From positions 18,012,959-18,076,958 of the forward strand of contig NC_079207.1 of assembly GCF_026745355.1 (NCBI RefSeq): DNA of 64,000 nt. The letters run 5' to 3'. This stretch comes from Beta vulgaris subsp. vulgaris (lineage: Eukaryota; Streptophyta; Magnoliopsida; Caryophyllales; Amaranthaceae). The notes under the pieces are model-generated. The model saw only the letters and a program-made list of their open reading frames with translations, did no database searches and was not told the DNA's origin. Shown here one piece after another: positions 35,766 to 47,833 of the stretch. The position numbers and the translations under genes are program-made. Every line of letters starts with the position of its first letter. The stretch's first letter is position 1.

Positions 35766-35987
35766 GAGCGAGTACATCAGGCTCCAAGTGCCACTTGGCA
35801 GCCAGGGATACTTGTGATTGTGGGGTCCCTCACGATGATTGAGCTGACTGGGAGTTGTTGAGAACTTTTGACATTTCCTCTTCCCTGGACCAAGGCCTTT
35901 CGGCTAATAAGATCTACTTGGGCCGTCTAAGGAAGGCCCTTTAAGCGACGGGGGGAGGTTTGTGTTGTGCGTCTCCCGAGGTTGCCT

Positions 35988-35997
35988 TTATATATGA
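35988..35997 (+). promoter_or_regulatory. TATA box for the antisense gene of the gypsy element
   Basis: CTTTATATATGAGG lies about 190 bp upstream of the first plausible ATG (36188) on the plus strand, followed by a CT-rich leader (36025-36100). It would drive transcription opposite to the retrotransposon genes. Inference from sequence only. Confidence 0.5.
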
Positions 35998-36187
35998 GGA
36001 GGATAGAGAGATTTGAATCATTTGTCATTCTCACAATTCTCTCTCTAAAAAAAATCTCCAACTTCTCTCTATACTCCCAACTCAAGTCCCCAGTTGTCTT
36101 CGTCTGATCAGGTACACTTTTGATTTTTCATCAAGTTCCTTTCTTTTTCCTTCAATAATTCTCAGGCAACCCCCTTTGTCTATAAAT

Positions 36188-38648
36188 AATGAGGTGTTCG
36201 TCCGAGTCGGTGATCCCCCCACCCCCACCAACTTCACCTCCTTATAACTTGTCTGAGCAGCTGAGGGAGATGGGAATAATATTAGTGTCAACTTTGATAA
36301 GTGGAAGAGGAGGCTAAGGGCATTGTTCCCTATTCCTGGGAGGTGTCCCTAGCCTATCCTTCTTCAAGGAGTTTCTTAAACTGATACTTGTCTGATGGTT
36401 TAGTTAGGGTAGCTATGCCTGGGGCGGAAGGCAAGGCGTCCACTTCAGGCCGACTAGAGTATCCCGACCTAGATCTGAAGGGAGGTCCAGTCTCCAAATT
36501 CCCCTTCCCTTCCTTAATTAAAGTGCTGATGGACGACTCCTGAGGCCAAGCGGCGAGGTTCCAAATGAAGGACCCTTATCATCTGGTCCGATAGGCCTTC
36601 CACACAATTTTGACTCTGACTCCTGGATGTACTGCTGCATATTACAAGGCAATGGATATGGGCCTTCGATTTCCTTTGACTCCTTTTGTCAAGGACCTTT
36701 TGAATGCCTACAACCTGTCTTTGGGCCAGTTTTTGCCCAATTCTGGGGGAGGTATTTTGGCAGTGTATTCCATATGTGAGATCATCAGAGTGAGGTCGAC
36801 TGTGACTTTGTGGCGTCACATGTATAAGATGGTCGAGATGATAGTTGGCGAGCACTAGCCGGGTTGGTGGTGTTTGCAAGCTCTTAGGGGCACCCGGACC
36901 CTGCTAGATCTCCCCACTTACCAGAAAGGGTTCCGAAGGGGGGTTCACCTTCATTTACTATGGCGGAGAATGGGGGTGCCGACCGTCCCGCCAACGCCAA
37001 GCCAAATAACGAGCTTAACTTACGAGTCCCTGAGCTGGACCATGAAGAGGTTGTTGAGGCATGTTATATGCAGCTCAAGTCGAAAATTGTGAACGGGGGG
37101 AGATATTCGTGGCTGGCTATTTGTTGCCCAGTTGTCGTCTTTTCAAGAACGAACATTTCCTCGCTACGATGGGACTGAGCCCGGTCTTTCCTAAGGGTAA
37201 TTTGGCCGAGGGAGTCCAGTTTACACACTAACTCTTTGTTTATTTTTTTTAACTTTTTCCTTTTACTTTGTGGAGCCTTCACCTGCATATTTGACCGAGT
37301 CTGATCTGGAGATGGTTGAATGAGTAACTTCTGCGGCTCTTAAGACGCCTTGGATTAGAGTCGAGTTGGAGCCATGAAGAAGCCTGCTGCTCCCAAGGTA
37401 ATGTTTGCCGACTTAATCCTTTTGATTGTTTTGGTTTATTCGCATGTGAATTTGCCTAACCTTTTGGGATTTCAAGACCCTGCCAAGCCGAAGGTGAAGA
37501 AGCACAAGGAGCACGCTGAGGAAAAGGTGGCTCATACTGAGAAGGTCTTGGCCAAGGCCCGGGCCGAGAAGGAGGCGACGAAGAAGGCTAAGACGACCGC
37601 CTCTATAGAGGCCAACAGCCCGTGAGTCAGCTCTAGGACTGAGGAAGCTAAACTCTCCCTTCACTCTTCTAACTTCAGGCCTCTAGGAAGTCCTGGATAC
37701 ACTTCTCGGTCTCCTACCCCCTGAACAGGCGGTGGGAGATTAGATTGTCGAGGCGGTTCTTGTTAAGTTTACCCAGCTAAAACGCTCAGATAAGAACTAG
37801 AGTCTAAACGATGCTATGAGGATTATCTGCACGCACACTGACCGGGAGCATATCAACCAGACTCTCGGTAAAACCGATACGAATGAGATTTATCGCTCAT
37901 GGCTTGACGTAAGTTTATTGCCCGACTCCGTTACCATTATCATCGTTTTACTCTGGTTCTAATTTCTTTGCTTTAGCAGTTCTCAATCTGCATGTGCAAC
38001 ATTGCGGAGAACCGATAGGCCTTGCACGATAAGGTCGAAGAGTTGAGGCAGAAATCCCTCAAGCATTTCGACGAACTGAGCAAGGCTGAGAAAGGAAGCG
38101 GATCGCCGAGTTGAAGTTGGACGACGCTTTGAGGGCCATAAAAAAAGATCAGGAAAACGTCAAGGATGAACGGGTTCAATGGACAAAAGGCAAAGCGGGC
38201 CTTATTATGGCAAGGGATGAGGCTCTCATTTCTAAGGCTGATGCCGAGGCTCGGATGGTGAAGGCGGAGCAACACTTGGCCATGACGGCCGAGGCGAATG
38301 GTGCACTGGCCGAGAAGTAAGGCTACTTGGTCTGAGGAGCAGTGGTTCACTCATTGGCAGACCACCCAAACTTGTGACACATATTATGCAAAGGTCGACC
38401 ATGTGTCCCACAAGATGGGTGAGGACGAGGCCCTCGAGTGGCTGAAGGGTGTGTTGACCAAGTCCTGCCCCTCGGTTAAATGGAATGACATCTTGTCCAA
38501 GTATCAGGATGCATACGAGCCGAGGCGGCTGAGATCCGGGCTAAGAATTCCCTTTGAGGAGGACAAGGAAGACGATGATGATGATGAAGCCGAGGCCTCC
38601 AATGCTGCTGATGTTGATGCTGCGTCCGACTTGCCTCCTAGTTTTTAG
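36188..38648 (+). pseudogene. Antisense extra gene of the gypsy element (putative plant transposon protein), broken
   Basis: Lies opposite to gag-pol, downstream of RT, where Tat-type elements carry an additional antisense ORF of unknown role. Following the plus strand: an N-terminal SSESVIPPPPPTSPP stretch at 36188; a GLRFPLTPFVKDLLNAYNLS region near 36661 resembling the gypsy-type 'putative plant transposon protein' domain (Pfam PF04195, name from memory); a lysine/alanine-rich coiled-coil-like part at 37480-37625; a further helical part at 38111-38320; and a C-terminus with a DDDDDEAEASN acidic tail ending LPPSF at 38648. Frames change several times. Some changes coincide with splice-like sites (AAG|GTAATG 37398 to CAAG 37476; GTGAGT 37622 to TTCAG 37678; GTAAGT 37919 to TTAGCAG 37979), so the gene may have had introns; stops elsewhere show true decay. 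Confidence 0.75.
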
Positions 38649-39297
38649 GCTTATCTTGTCTGTACTTAGGTTTTCTTTCTTTTATAATGTATCGCCGATC
38701 TAGCTCGCCTTTTGTAATTGAACCGATTTTTTAAATAAATGTCATATTTTACTCCATATTAGCTTGTTTGTAATTTGCAATATTACTTCTTTTGAATTAT
38801 CCGGCCGACTCTCTGCTTTTGATCCGACTAACTCGTGTTCCATTTGCTAACTGGTTATGTCTTAACAAACGGAGTTTCAAATTGATTAAGTCTTTGATTT
38901 ATTTAGTCAAAAAATCAATTTCGGCTAGTAAAGCCCTATTATCCGGCTCATTACAAGCTAGGCCGATTGTCGACTAGTGAAGTCTAATTGATTAAATAAA
39001 TGTCAAACTATTCGGATTGGCAAAGTCTTATAGTCCGATTCATTTCAGAATAAGCCGAATAACGAATACCATTATTTCTATTTCGATGTACTTAGCTTCC
39101 GCCACTCGGAAGGCGTGGCTTATGAAATAGATTGGGTGTTACTTTTCTTCTCTTTCAGCTATCTACTGAGTGTGTATTATAATACAACCAAGTAAATGAA
39201 TAAAATTTCCTCCTTTTTTCTCTTTCGGCTATCAACTGAGTGTGTATTATAATACAGCCAAGTAAATGAATAACATTTCCTCCGGCAATGCGGGGTA
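38649..39297. other. Junction region between antisense gene and truncated pol
   Basis: AT-rich 3' flank of the antisense gene, then a direct duplication of about 70 bp: TATCTACTGAGTGTGTATTA near 39160 and its near copy at about 39230, each followed by AAGTAAATGAATAA. The RNase H and integrase expected here are absent, so a deletion breakpoint lies near 39290. Confidence 0.6.
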
Positions 39298-40230
39298 TCA
39301 GCTTTGGAATGGTTGATATAGATGTGTTTTGAGGGAGGCGAAGGCTTGTTCGGCCTCGTCGTCCCATGCGAACGCTTTCCTCTTAAAAGCTTTAAAGAAA
39401 TACAAGCTTTTCTCTGCTGACCTCGAGAGGAAACATTCGAGGGCGGCCAAATAGCCGATTAGGCGATGTACCTCTCGTACGTTCCGAGGGGATTTCATCT
39501 CAATTACTACTTTGATCTTGTCGGGTTTGGCCTCGATCCCTCCCTCATCCACCAGGAATCCAAAGCATTTCCTCCCTTTACTCCAACACGCACTTCTTCG
39601 AGTTCAACATTATGTGGAACTGCCTCAGGGTGCCAAGGGTTTCCCTTAAGTCTGAGGGATGGTCCCCCTGGACCTTGCTCTTGATTATACGTCAACATAC
39701 ACTTTAATGTTCTGACCTAGTTTGTCGTTGAATATTTTGTTCACTGTTCGTTGATACGTAGCCCCAGCATTATTTAGACCGAATGGCATCATCCTATAGC
39801 AGTACACCCCTTGGTTGGTGACGAAGGTGGTTTGGATTCGGTCATGTTCATCCATCGGGATTTTGTGATAGCTTGCGTTTGCATCCATGAAACTTTAGAG
39901 TGCATGCCTAGTCGTGGAGTCGATCAACCTGTCGATCTTGAGCAGAGGGTGGTTATTTTTCGGGCAGGTCTTGTTCAGGTTTGTGAAATCCACGCACATT
40001 CTCCCCGCGTCAAGCAATTTTTTAAAATCCGCAGGTTCTGCGGGGTTCCTCTCGAGACCTTGATGTCTCAATTTTTGCTTGATCGACCTGAACCCCTCTT
40101 TGATGTTTAGCTCATGACTCATGATTTTGGGGTCGAGTCCTTGCATTTCCGAGGCCTCGTATGCAAAGACATCTTTGTACTTGGTGAGTACCTGAATAAT
40201 TTCTTCTCTTGTTTGAGGGTCCATCGTTCT
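39298..40230 (-). pseudogene. Gypsy reverse transcriptase remnant
   Basis: Minus strand. 39895-40224 covers the RT N-terminus with an FADFKKLLDAGRMCVDFTNLN-like palm entry (typical R-VDY-LN position). 39685-39888 holds DANASYHKIPM and YRMMPFGLNNAGATYQR, then reads YVDV followed by a stop where YVDD is expected, so the catalytic second Asp is lost. 39298-39552 is the C-terminal part (IGYLAAL, LKTHL) leading into RNase H, which is cut off. Neither the RNase H catalytic region nor an integrase follows. Substrate and role would have been copying element RNA inside virus-like particles; this copy is inactive. Confidence 0.88.
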
Positions 40231-40649
40231 GCCTACCCTTAACGTCCGACCAAGCTCCTTGTCAATGATTACTTCTTATCTTCATCCTCCTCAGTTGGCT
40301 AAGGACGTTCGTATTGCTTGGGGTTCTCAGTGTTGTTAACCCTGAGGCCACTTGAGGGCCGATTATCTTCTCGCAATCTATTTTTCGAGTCCTCTTGGAT
40401 GTCGACTTTATTTTTCAAACTGTTAACATAACATTCTCTTGCTGCTTATTGATCCCCTTGGATCTTTCCGACCTTACTTTTGTCGGTTTCGAATTGCATG
40501 AGGAGTTGGTAGGTGGACATGGCATCTTTGAATTTGTTCAGAGTGGGTCTCCCCATTATGATATTGTAGGGTAAAGGGTTGTCCACTACCAAGAAGTCAA
40601 TCAATAGGATTCTACCGTTGCCTTTTTCTCCCATCTGAGAGGGTAGTTT

Positions 40650-43600
40650 CACTAGTGGAAAAAAGCCCATTTGATGCGGTCAAAATCGGGCTTACAGATG
40701 CGGCTTTGGTCTCCATCAAATGGGTCCGTAGCAGCTAACAACAAAATATGATGCGGTTAATGTAATAGCCCTGTTTTTAAGAATGCTTATTTAAACATTA
40801 AATATAATTATTAAGTTAATTATGTTAGGAAATTTATTATTTTATTTGAGTTGTGGAGTTATTATTATTATTATTATTATTTTATATTTTTGGATTTTAA
40901 GTTTAAGTTGAGTGGTATTTGGCCCAAATAGGAAGTCAAAGTTGGTCTTGTACCCCCCTTTGTCGGTTTGATGAAATAAAACCCTAACCCAAATGTTTTC
41001 TCCTTCCCCGTAAAACCTCAAAACCCAAAACCCCAATTACCACTCTATCTTCTCTCTCGGTGAAACCCCAACCCCAGCCATGTTCTCTCTCTCTCCTTGC
41101 TATTCTCGTCGGAATCCAAGCTCGCCGGAGCTGCGTCGAACCACCGCAGCCCTGTAGTTGCTGCTGCTCCTTTCGCGAAAAACCCCTGTTTCGTTCGGTT
41201 GTGGTGACTACTCAGTTCTCTTCGTTCGTCCTGCTATGGATGTCGTGGTTGCCGCCTTACCTGCACCGCCATGAGCTGGTGCTACCAGCCCTTGCTGCTG
41301 CTGTTATTGTTCGTTGCTGCTATTGGTGTTGTTATTGTTTTGCTACAATTCTCTATATTTCTATTGCTAATTCAGAGACCCCAATTTATGGGTGAGGTAT
41401 ATTATAACTAGCTTTGTCTTATTTTATTTTGATCAATGATTTCATGGGTTTTGAAAAGAAAATCAGATTAAGATTTATAATTTATCTTTGTTGTATTGGT
41501 TTTTATTGATAGTTTATTAGTTTCATATAAGAAACTTAGTTGTTAGGGAATTGTTGTTGTTGTAGGTTGTGTTGTTCTATTGTTGCAGCTATTATGTTAT
41601 TGTTATGTTGTTGTAGGATTGTTGTTGTTAGAGTTATCACAGTCTTATTAGTTTACAAATTAATTTTGTAGTTGATTGCTAATCTCAGTTAGTATTTCCA
41701 AGATTTCATAAAAGAGTTTTGGGTTATAAATTCTTAAATGAATTTAATATAATATTGTTAGTAATAGTAATATGTTTGATGTGTGAATTTGCTAAATTAG
41801 TTTCTCATTTGTTTAATTTAGCTTGTTAGCTAAGTTGAGTTTGTTTAGTTCAATAAGTTAGTTTTATGATTTCAAGATATGTAGAATTAGCTTATGGAAT
41901 TTAGGATTAAGAGTTTGGAAGTATGGTTGTAAAGGATCTTCAAATTAGGAATTAGTTATGGTCTCGCTCTGTAGTTTAGATTAGTTTAAGAATAGTTATT
42001 AATTATCGATATTGTTGTGAGGTGATTGTGATTGTGGAGTTCAAGTGAGAGCTGGTGATCAAATTGTCGATGAACTTGGAGGTTCATTAGTAGAGAATCG
42101 AATTGCAGTTCAGGTAACTTTTATGTTCAGTAAAATGTATTACTTATGCCCATATGTGTGAATCTCTTTGTTATGTTTTCGTAAATAACTTCGTACTATG
42201 GTCATAGTTATGAATGTGATGTTATGAGTTGATTCTGGAAATGTTATTCGATGAATATGAATAGGAAAACTGTTTTGCTGGCTTAGTTTATGAACTGAAA
42301 ATAGAAAGTGGGCAAGGTATTGGTGGAGGACGGTTACTCTTTGACCTGATACGGTCGGCTACGCTCCATAACGAACCTTGGGGGTAGTATTGCTGGGCTC
42401 CATAACGAATCTTGGAGGCAGTGTTTGTTCTTTGTCCAAAGCCGATACTTGCCACTAGTTGTTTAAGAGAATGAGCTATGCCAGCGTTGTAATGAAAAGG
42501 AAATGATTTGAGAAATAAAATGTTTATAACGGGCTGAAGTAAAGGTTACGAGTTTTCCACTCATTTTGGAATTGTGTTTGTTTTGTATTTTCTTCTCTGA
42601 ATTTGCAGGTTTGGTATCAAGAGCTCCAGAATGGAAGTGAAGCAAGATTATGGTGTCGTCCTAGATTTAGGATTGAGCTTGTATCTAGTTAGTTGTTTGG
42701 AGAATAGTTTATGATATTTTGTTGTATAATATTTTGGGAATTTTAGTTCAATTATTGGTGTATTTGAGGATATTTTTCCGCTGCGATTTTATTAATTAAG
42801 AGTTAATTGTTGTTTATGGTTATTAAGTGTGTTTCGCTAGCAGCTCGAAAGAGCGGGCTGTTACAGTTAAAAACTGCATCAGTATAGTGAGAATTTGATG
42901 CGGTTCTTAACATGACCGCATTAGATTGTGGGATTTTTGAAAAATAAAAAAAAAGTTACAAGTAGCAGGCCAGCCAGCAGCGAAGCAAAACAAAAACCAA
43001 TTTATAACACCTACAAGCAAGATGTATGAACCAAATTGAAAAAGAAAAATGAAAATTGACAACGAAATTATACTGAAAACGAAATATTAAATAAGTAAAC
43101 TATACTAATCTATACTAATCGAAAGACGAAAAATTGGAATATTAAACGAATCTATACATAATAACGACATTAATTGGGAACGAAATTAAAATGAAAATTA
43201 AATAACTAAACTATACTTAACACTGAAAATTCGAAAAAAAAAAAAAACAAATCTAATAATCGAAAAATGTTGAACAATATAAATTAAAACTGAAAAATCG
43301 AAAATAAATAAATAAATCAAACAAGATAAAAATCTAGACCCTAAATTACATGCCAAATTAAATTCACCATCTTCGTCTCTTCGTGCTCGTTTTCGTCTCT
43401 TCGTCTTCCTCTTCGTTTTCGTCTCGTCGTGCGATGCGGTGGCGATGGTGGTTGGTGAAGCGGCAAACAAGGAGAAGGTGGTGAAGCGACGAAGATGTGG
43501 TTCGTGGTGGACGCAAATGGTGGTGGTGGTTCAGTAGGGAAAAGGGAGTAGGGAGGAAAGAGAAAAAGTCGGTAGAGAGAGAGGAGAGATAATTTGAATT

Positions 43601-43909
43601 GTTTAGGGCTAGGGTTATAAAGGAGGGGGTGGGTTGGGGTTAGAGAGAAATGGGTGCCACAAGAGAATTGGGCCTGGTCCTGGGACGTGGTTTTTTTAGG
43701 ATTTAATAATGCTAAAATTTTATGCGGTCTCTAAACCGCATCAGATTTAAGAAATTCGCAGCGATTTTTTTAATCTGATGCGGTTTTTCAATGACCGCAT
43801 CAGATTTTTTGCCAAATTTTCCCTCTCATTTTTTGGTTGGTTTTCGGATGCGGTTTTACAAAAAATCGCATCTGTTACTAAGTGACATATAAGGTTTTTT
43901 CCACTAGTG
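40650..43909. mobile_element. CACTA element inserted in the gypsy protease
   Basis: Begins CACTAGTGGAAAAAAGCC and ends AAGGTTTTTTCCACTAGTG, with a 3-bp duplication TTT (40647-40649 and 43910-43912). Subterminal GATGCGGT/ACCGCATC words occur at both ends (40673, 40750, 42899, 43720, 43778). Without the nested solo LTR it would be about 1.15 kb. No transposase is visible. It belongs to the same family as 14178-15040. Confidence 0.9.
40761..42865. repeat. Solo LTR inside the CACTA element
   Basis: 2105 bp beginning TGTAATAGCCC and ending GGGCTGTTACA, flanked by the 5-bp duplication GTTAA (40756-40760 and 42866-42870). There are no internal coding regions, as expected after recombination between two LTRs. 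The frame at 41060-41395 lies within the LTR and is not considered a gene. Orientation is probably plus, judged from resemblance to other LTRs starting TGTAACACCC. Confidence 0.85.
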
Positions 43910-44744
43910 TTTTATTGATCCGACTAGGTGTACCGAGTTTCCTTTGAAGCCTCTGAGTGGCTGATTGAGGGGGTTGACTTCCCGTTCACTATACTTTAAC
44001 TTTTTTAGGCATTCCAACGTGATAATATCAATTGATGATTCGCTATCCACTAACACTCTTTCATCTTGTGTTAGCCACTTTCTATTCGATCACCAGGAGG
44101 TCGTCATGGGGTGTATAGTATCCAACTGGATGCCCCGAAGGTCATTACGGGGGAGTCTGGTCGGGGTTATTGGATGTCAAGCACCTGGTGCTTGAGACTC
44201 TGTAGGTAGGCTTTGCGAGATCGGCCGGTTAGGCCTCCTGATGCAAAGCCACTTTCTATGACTCCGATAAACCCCTCGGTGTCCCCACTATTCGACGGAC
44301 CCATTTTCTGCTTGCCTTTCTCCTCGCTTGTGCGCTTGAGGTAGCGGTTCAGATTGTCTTGATCTTCTAGGTTATCAAGGGACTTCTTGATCTCTCTGCA
44401 GTCCTTGGTGGTGTGTCCACACTCTTTGTGGTACTCACACCACTGGCGTTTATCTCTCCGAGCAGAGGAGGTTCGGATGGGAGCTGGGCGGGGGAGCATG
44501 GACTTGTCTTTTATGTCCATGTAGATCTTTCTTCTGTTTTTGTTGAACCGCGGGTCATGGCCATGGTCGCTGAACCTGTCTGACCGACCTCCCTTTTTTG
44601 TTGTTTCGGCTGGTCCTTGTGGTTTCCTTCTTCCGTTCTCTTCTTGCTTCCATAATTCGAGTGGCGACATTACCTTAATCATTGCCTCCAAGAAAGTTTT
44701 TACTTCACTACCATCTCAACCGACCGGGTTGGGGTCCGGACATT

Positions 44745-45198
44745 TATAAGCTCTCTTACAGATCATTAACAATTTCTTCAAGTTATTTGGATTATTTTGA
44801 TCGTATATTTTGTACACATAAAAAAGGGATTATTTAGGAACTAACTTAGATCTCGTTAATATCTATTGTTGACCCCGATTGCATAGACGGGGAATATCAG
44901 GAGTGCTAATCCGTTCGCGAACTTAACTTTTGGGCACAGGTCACGAGGTAATCTTCGATGTCCATCTAAACATAGATCCCGTTAGTGTAAAATGAATTGA
45001 TTACGTGATTATGTGCTTACAAAATTTATAAGTGTGTATTATAATTATGGATTATTGACTTAATGCGGATTATGAATATGAAGAACCAAATGGACAACGA
45101 CTATGGGTGTCAATTATGAATCATGACTATGGACAATGGACGATATGCCAACGATGTTTATTATAACGTTATTAAAACCGTTTAATGTCATTTAGAAA

Positions 45199-45269
<71 letters not shown>

Positions 45270-45280
45270 TATTATTATTA

Positions 45281-45371
<91 letters not shown>

Positions 45372-46362
45372 GGACTTTATAAGTAAGAACTTGTAATTAT
45401 GAATCTGAAGTACTAAATGAACTCAAGTAACGGTTGTGTTTATGAAATGAGTTACTGAAACCGCTATGAATGGATTGAGATAGTGATGGATTAAATATGT
45501 TCACACTGGATTGAAAAAGATGACGTAAATGTGTACGTGATTTATGTGATGACTTGAATTAAAAGATGTTAATCACATAAAATGAAATATCGGAGGGAAA
45601 TGATGAACAAGTTGCCCTGTATGAGAGGTTCAGCGCCCCCTATAGGTTCTCTGGTTACTATGATGATTACTTTGTTACTTGTCTTTCTTCTATCTTGTTG
45701 TGATCCAAGTAGAAGGGGTGTGCGCACTAGGGACTTTGTTATTATGGCTATGATGTTATCCGTGGGTGGTTACAGGGGATTGACTCGGGCTATAATGATG
45801 AAGTAAGTGGTTACAGGGGATTGACCTAAACTTACTGGCGTTCTCTTTCCTCTCCTTGAATAACTGGATTAATTGAATTAACTATGTGATTATTTAGTGT
45901 ATACATATGTGCATATGTGTTATGGCTTCCAAACCTATTAACCTACTATTTTACAAAGTATTTTTAACTTTAGTATTTTACGGGATGGAGTTGGAATTAC
46001 TCAGTTTTTCTGATTTTTGAGAGCTCGTCTCTCTTGTTTCTTTTCAATGTATTTGTGCAGGTGGGTGATCGACGGGGGAACAAAAGGGAGATCATTTAGA
46101 GTTGTCATCCACTTAGCATATGATTAGCTTTCGCTGGAACTCTGAAACACTTAACCAATTAGTATTGTTTAATAAACGATTTACTTGGTTGTAAGGATTA
46201 ATGAATTTGAGTTTAGTATGCTTTAACTTAGCCTTGCATTTATTCCCAAGGAGATAAGTGCGGCAGTAGCGCTACCCGTCGAGTCGAACCTTCGTGGATT
46301 TTCTCCCCCAAATCTCGAGTTTTGTCGATTAAAGAAGGGTTCGGGTCGGTGGAGGTGTTACA
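44745..46362. repeat. Solo LTR in the gypsy gag
   Basis: Flanked by the 5-bp duplication ACATT (44740-44744 and 46363-46367). The right end is GGAGGTGTTACA; the left end reads TATAAGC where TGTAAGC would be expected, a likely G-to-A change. It contains a (ATT)n microsatellite and phrases such as TTTGTGCAGGTGGGTGATCG near the 3' side, found in other plant solo LTRs. 1618 bp; no coding region. Confidence 0.82.
45200..45371 (+). repeat. (ATT)n microsatellite
   Basis: About 57 trinucleotide units with two TATATT interruptions near 45268 and 45280. It translates to poly-Ile, poly-Leu or poly-Tyr frames that are not genes. Confidence 0.97.
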
Positions 46363-47533
46363 ACATTAGGGCGGCAAACACCACCGCGTCTTGTAAGTCT
46401 GAAACTTTTAGTGATTCTTCATTGAATCTCTTGATGTAGTTGGCCAAGCTTTCATTTCTCTCCTGTCTGACGGCCATCAGGTGGAGGCTCGTCTTTTTCT
46501 GTCGTTTTCCTACTATGATTTGGTGGATGAATAGGTCCTCAAGTACTGAGAAGTCGGTTATGACTCAGGCGTGCAGTTCCTGTAACCAATTTAGGGTGAG
46601 GCCCTTGAGTGTGGTAGGGAAAAAAGGGCACCAAGTGACTTCACAGTTGGTCTGAACACTCATTTGAGCTTTGTAGGTGGCCATATGATCATTCTGGTCA
46701 GTTAGTCCCGCAAATGGTTCAATTGGGGGTGGTTTGATTTCTTGGTTGATTCAAAGAGGTCTGGAGTGAGCCGAATCGCCTTGCTCCTCTCGCTGAGTGG
46801 CCTTCCTGTTTAGGATGTGTCTGTCATCATACCCCTCACTGAAACGCTTTTGGTTAAGGAAGTGTCGGACGTCCTCAGGTTTGTGTCTGACATTGCCTCT
46901 AAGGGATTTGGAGACATGGGTTTCTTCTCCATGCCGAGAAAACCTCCCCTTAGGTGGGCGCCGCTCGTCTCTTTCCTATCCAGATCTCTCCCTATCATGC
47001 TGACTGGGCTCCCTTACCTCAGATCTTTGCCGGCTAGGCTGACCACGGACCGAGCTAGGGTTGTGTTCTTCCCTTTGGGAACGTAATAGGACTTGGGCCC
47101 TAACTTCGAGGAGGACACGGGGGTTAGGGTGATTTTGTCCCTGTTGAATGCATTTAGCATATCCATGATGCTACGTTGTAAGGTTTGTTGAAGTTGAGCA
47201 GCTACTAAGGTGATATCTGTCGCAGACAGGGGTTGAGGGTCAGTTGATTGTAATTGTTGTGAAGGGGTTGGATGATCGTCGTTGGATTGTTCCTGGTTGG
47301 GATCCATGGTCTAGACTGTAGGAGACACGACGAGGGGGAGGTGAAGGTTCCCGTTCCAATCTCCTATGGTAAGAGGATAAGGGTGCCCGCTCAGATCTTT
47401 GGGTATGTGCTGAAGGCTATTTGTTACGAGTGCTCTTGGCTGGGGCCATTGCTGAGTAACAACGAGGTGAATCTTGTTGAGTAGCAACGGGGTGAACCTT
47501 GCTGAGTGATGGCGAAGTAACTTTTTGTAACTT

Positions 47534-47553
47534 CTCCACAAACGGCGCGAAAC
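47534..47553 (-). other. Gypsy primer-binding-site region
   Basis: Directly inside the 5' LTR the minus strand reads TTTCGCGCCGTTTGTGGAG, close to the GGCGCCGT-type tRNA-binding sites common in plant gypsy elements. The tRNA species was not determined. Confidence 0.55.
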
Positions 47554-47833
47554 TGTTCTGTCTACAAATTAAGGATTGCCGATGTGTGCTGAGTGGGAGT
47601 GAGCGCCAAGAGCGTTCGTCTGAATTGATTGTTCGTAGGCCGGAAACCTGCAAAACAAGGTTAGACTACCCCTGGGGATTATTCCAGGATCACCCCTCCA
47701 ACGCTCAAGTCAGCTGATGATTGAGGTCGAAAGAAATCCTCTAGTTTGTTAGGTGAGATGATTACTAAAAAGAAAAAATGTTAGCGCCTTTTCTCTCTTG
47801 TTTTCTCTCTCGTTTTTTCTAAAACGCGACGCC

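Larger units (their letters stand above)
40446..44166 (-). pseudogene. Gypsy protease remnant split by a CACTA element
   Basis: The two halves flank the CACTA insertion. 43913-44166 (minus) reads RVLVDSESSIDII, the position of the aspartic-protease active site; the expected DSG/DTG triad reads DSE. 40446-40649 carries the C-terminal part (LLIDFLVVDNPLPYNIIMGR), including the conserved GR near the flap end. Retropepsins release gag and pol products during particle maturation. Both the active-site change and the 3.26-kb insertion inactivate it. Confidence 0.8.
44167..47307 (-). pseudogene. Gypsy gag remnant split by a solo LTR
   Basis: Minus strand from ATG 47307 (MDPNQEQSNDDHPTPSQQLQ). The central region at about 46710-46380 fits the retrotransposon gag domain (LNWLQEL, NESLANYIKRF) with one in-frame stop near 46566. 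The solo LTR interrupts after FAALM; the sequence resumes with TFLEAMIKVMSPLELW and ends with an RRDKRQWCEYHKECGHTTKDC-type knuckle region (44167-44691). Gag would form the particle shell and bind RNA. Additional stops exist between 46810 and 47014. Confidence 0.85.

Noticed and set aside
41060..41395. 111-codon frame with Ala/Cys/Leu-rich content
   Set aside because: Lies wholly inside a solo LTR bounded by a GTTAA duplication; no recognisable domain.
45185..45386. Open frames of poly-Ile, poly-Leu and poly-Tyr
   Set aside because: Pure translation of the (ATT)n microsatellite.
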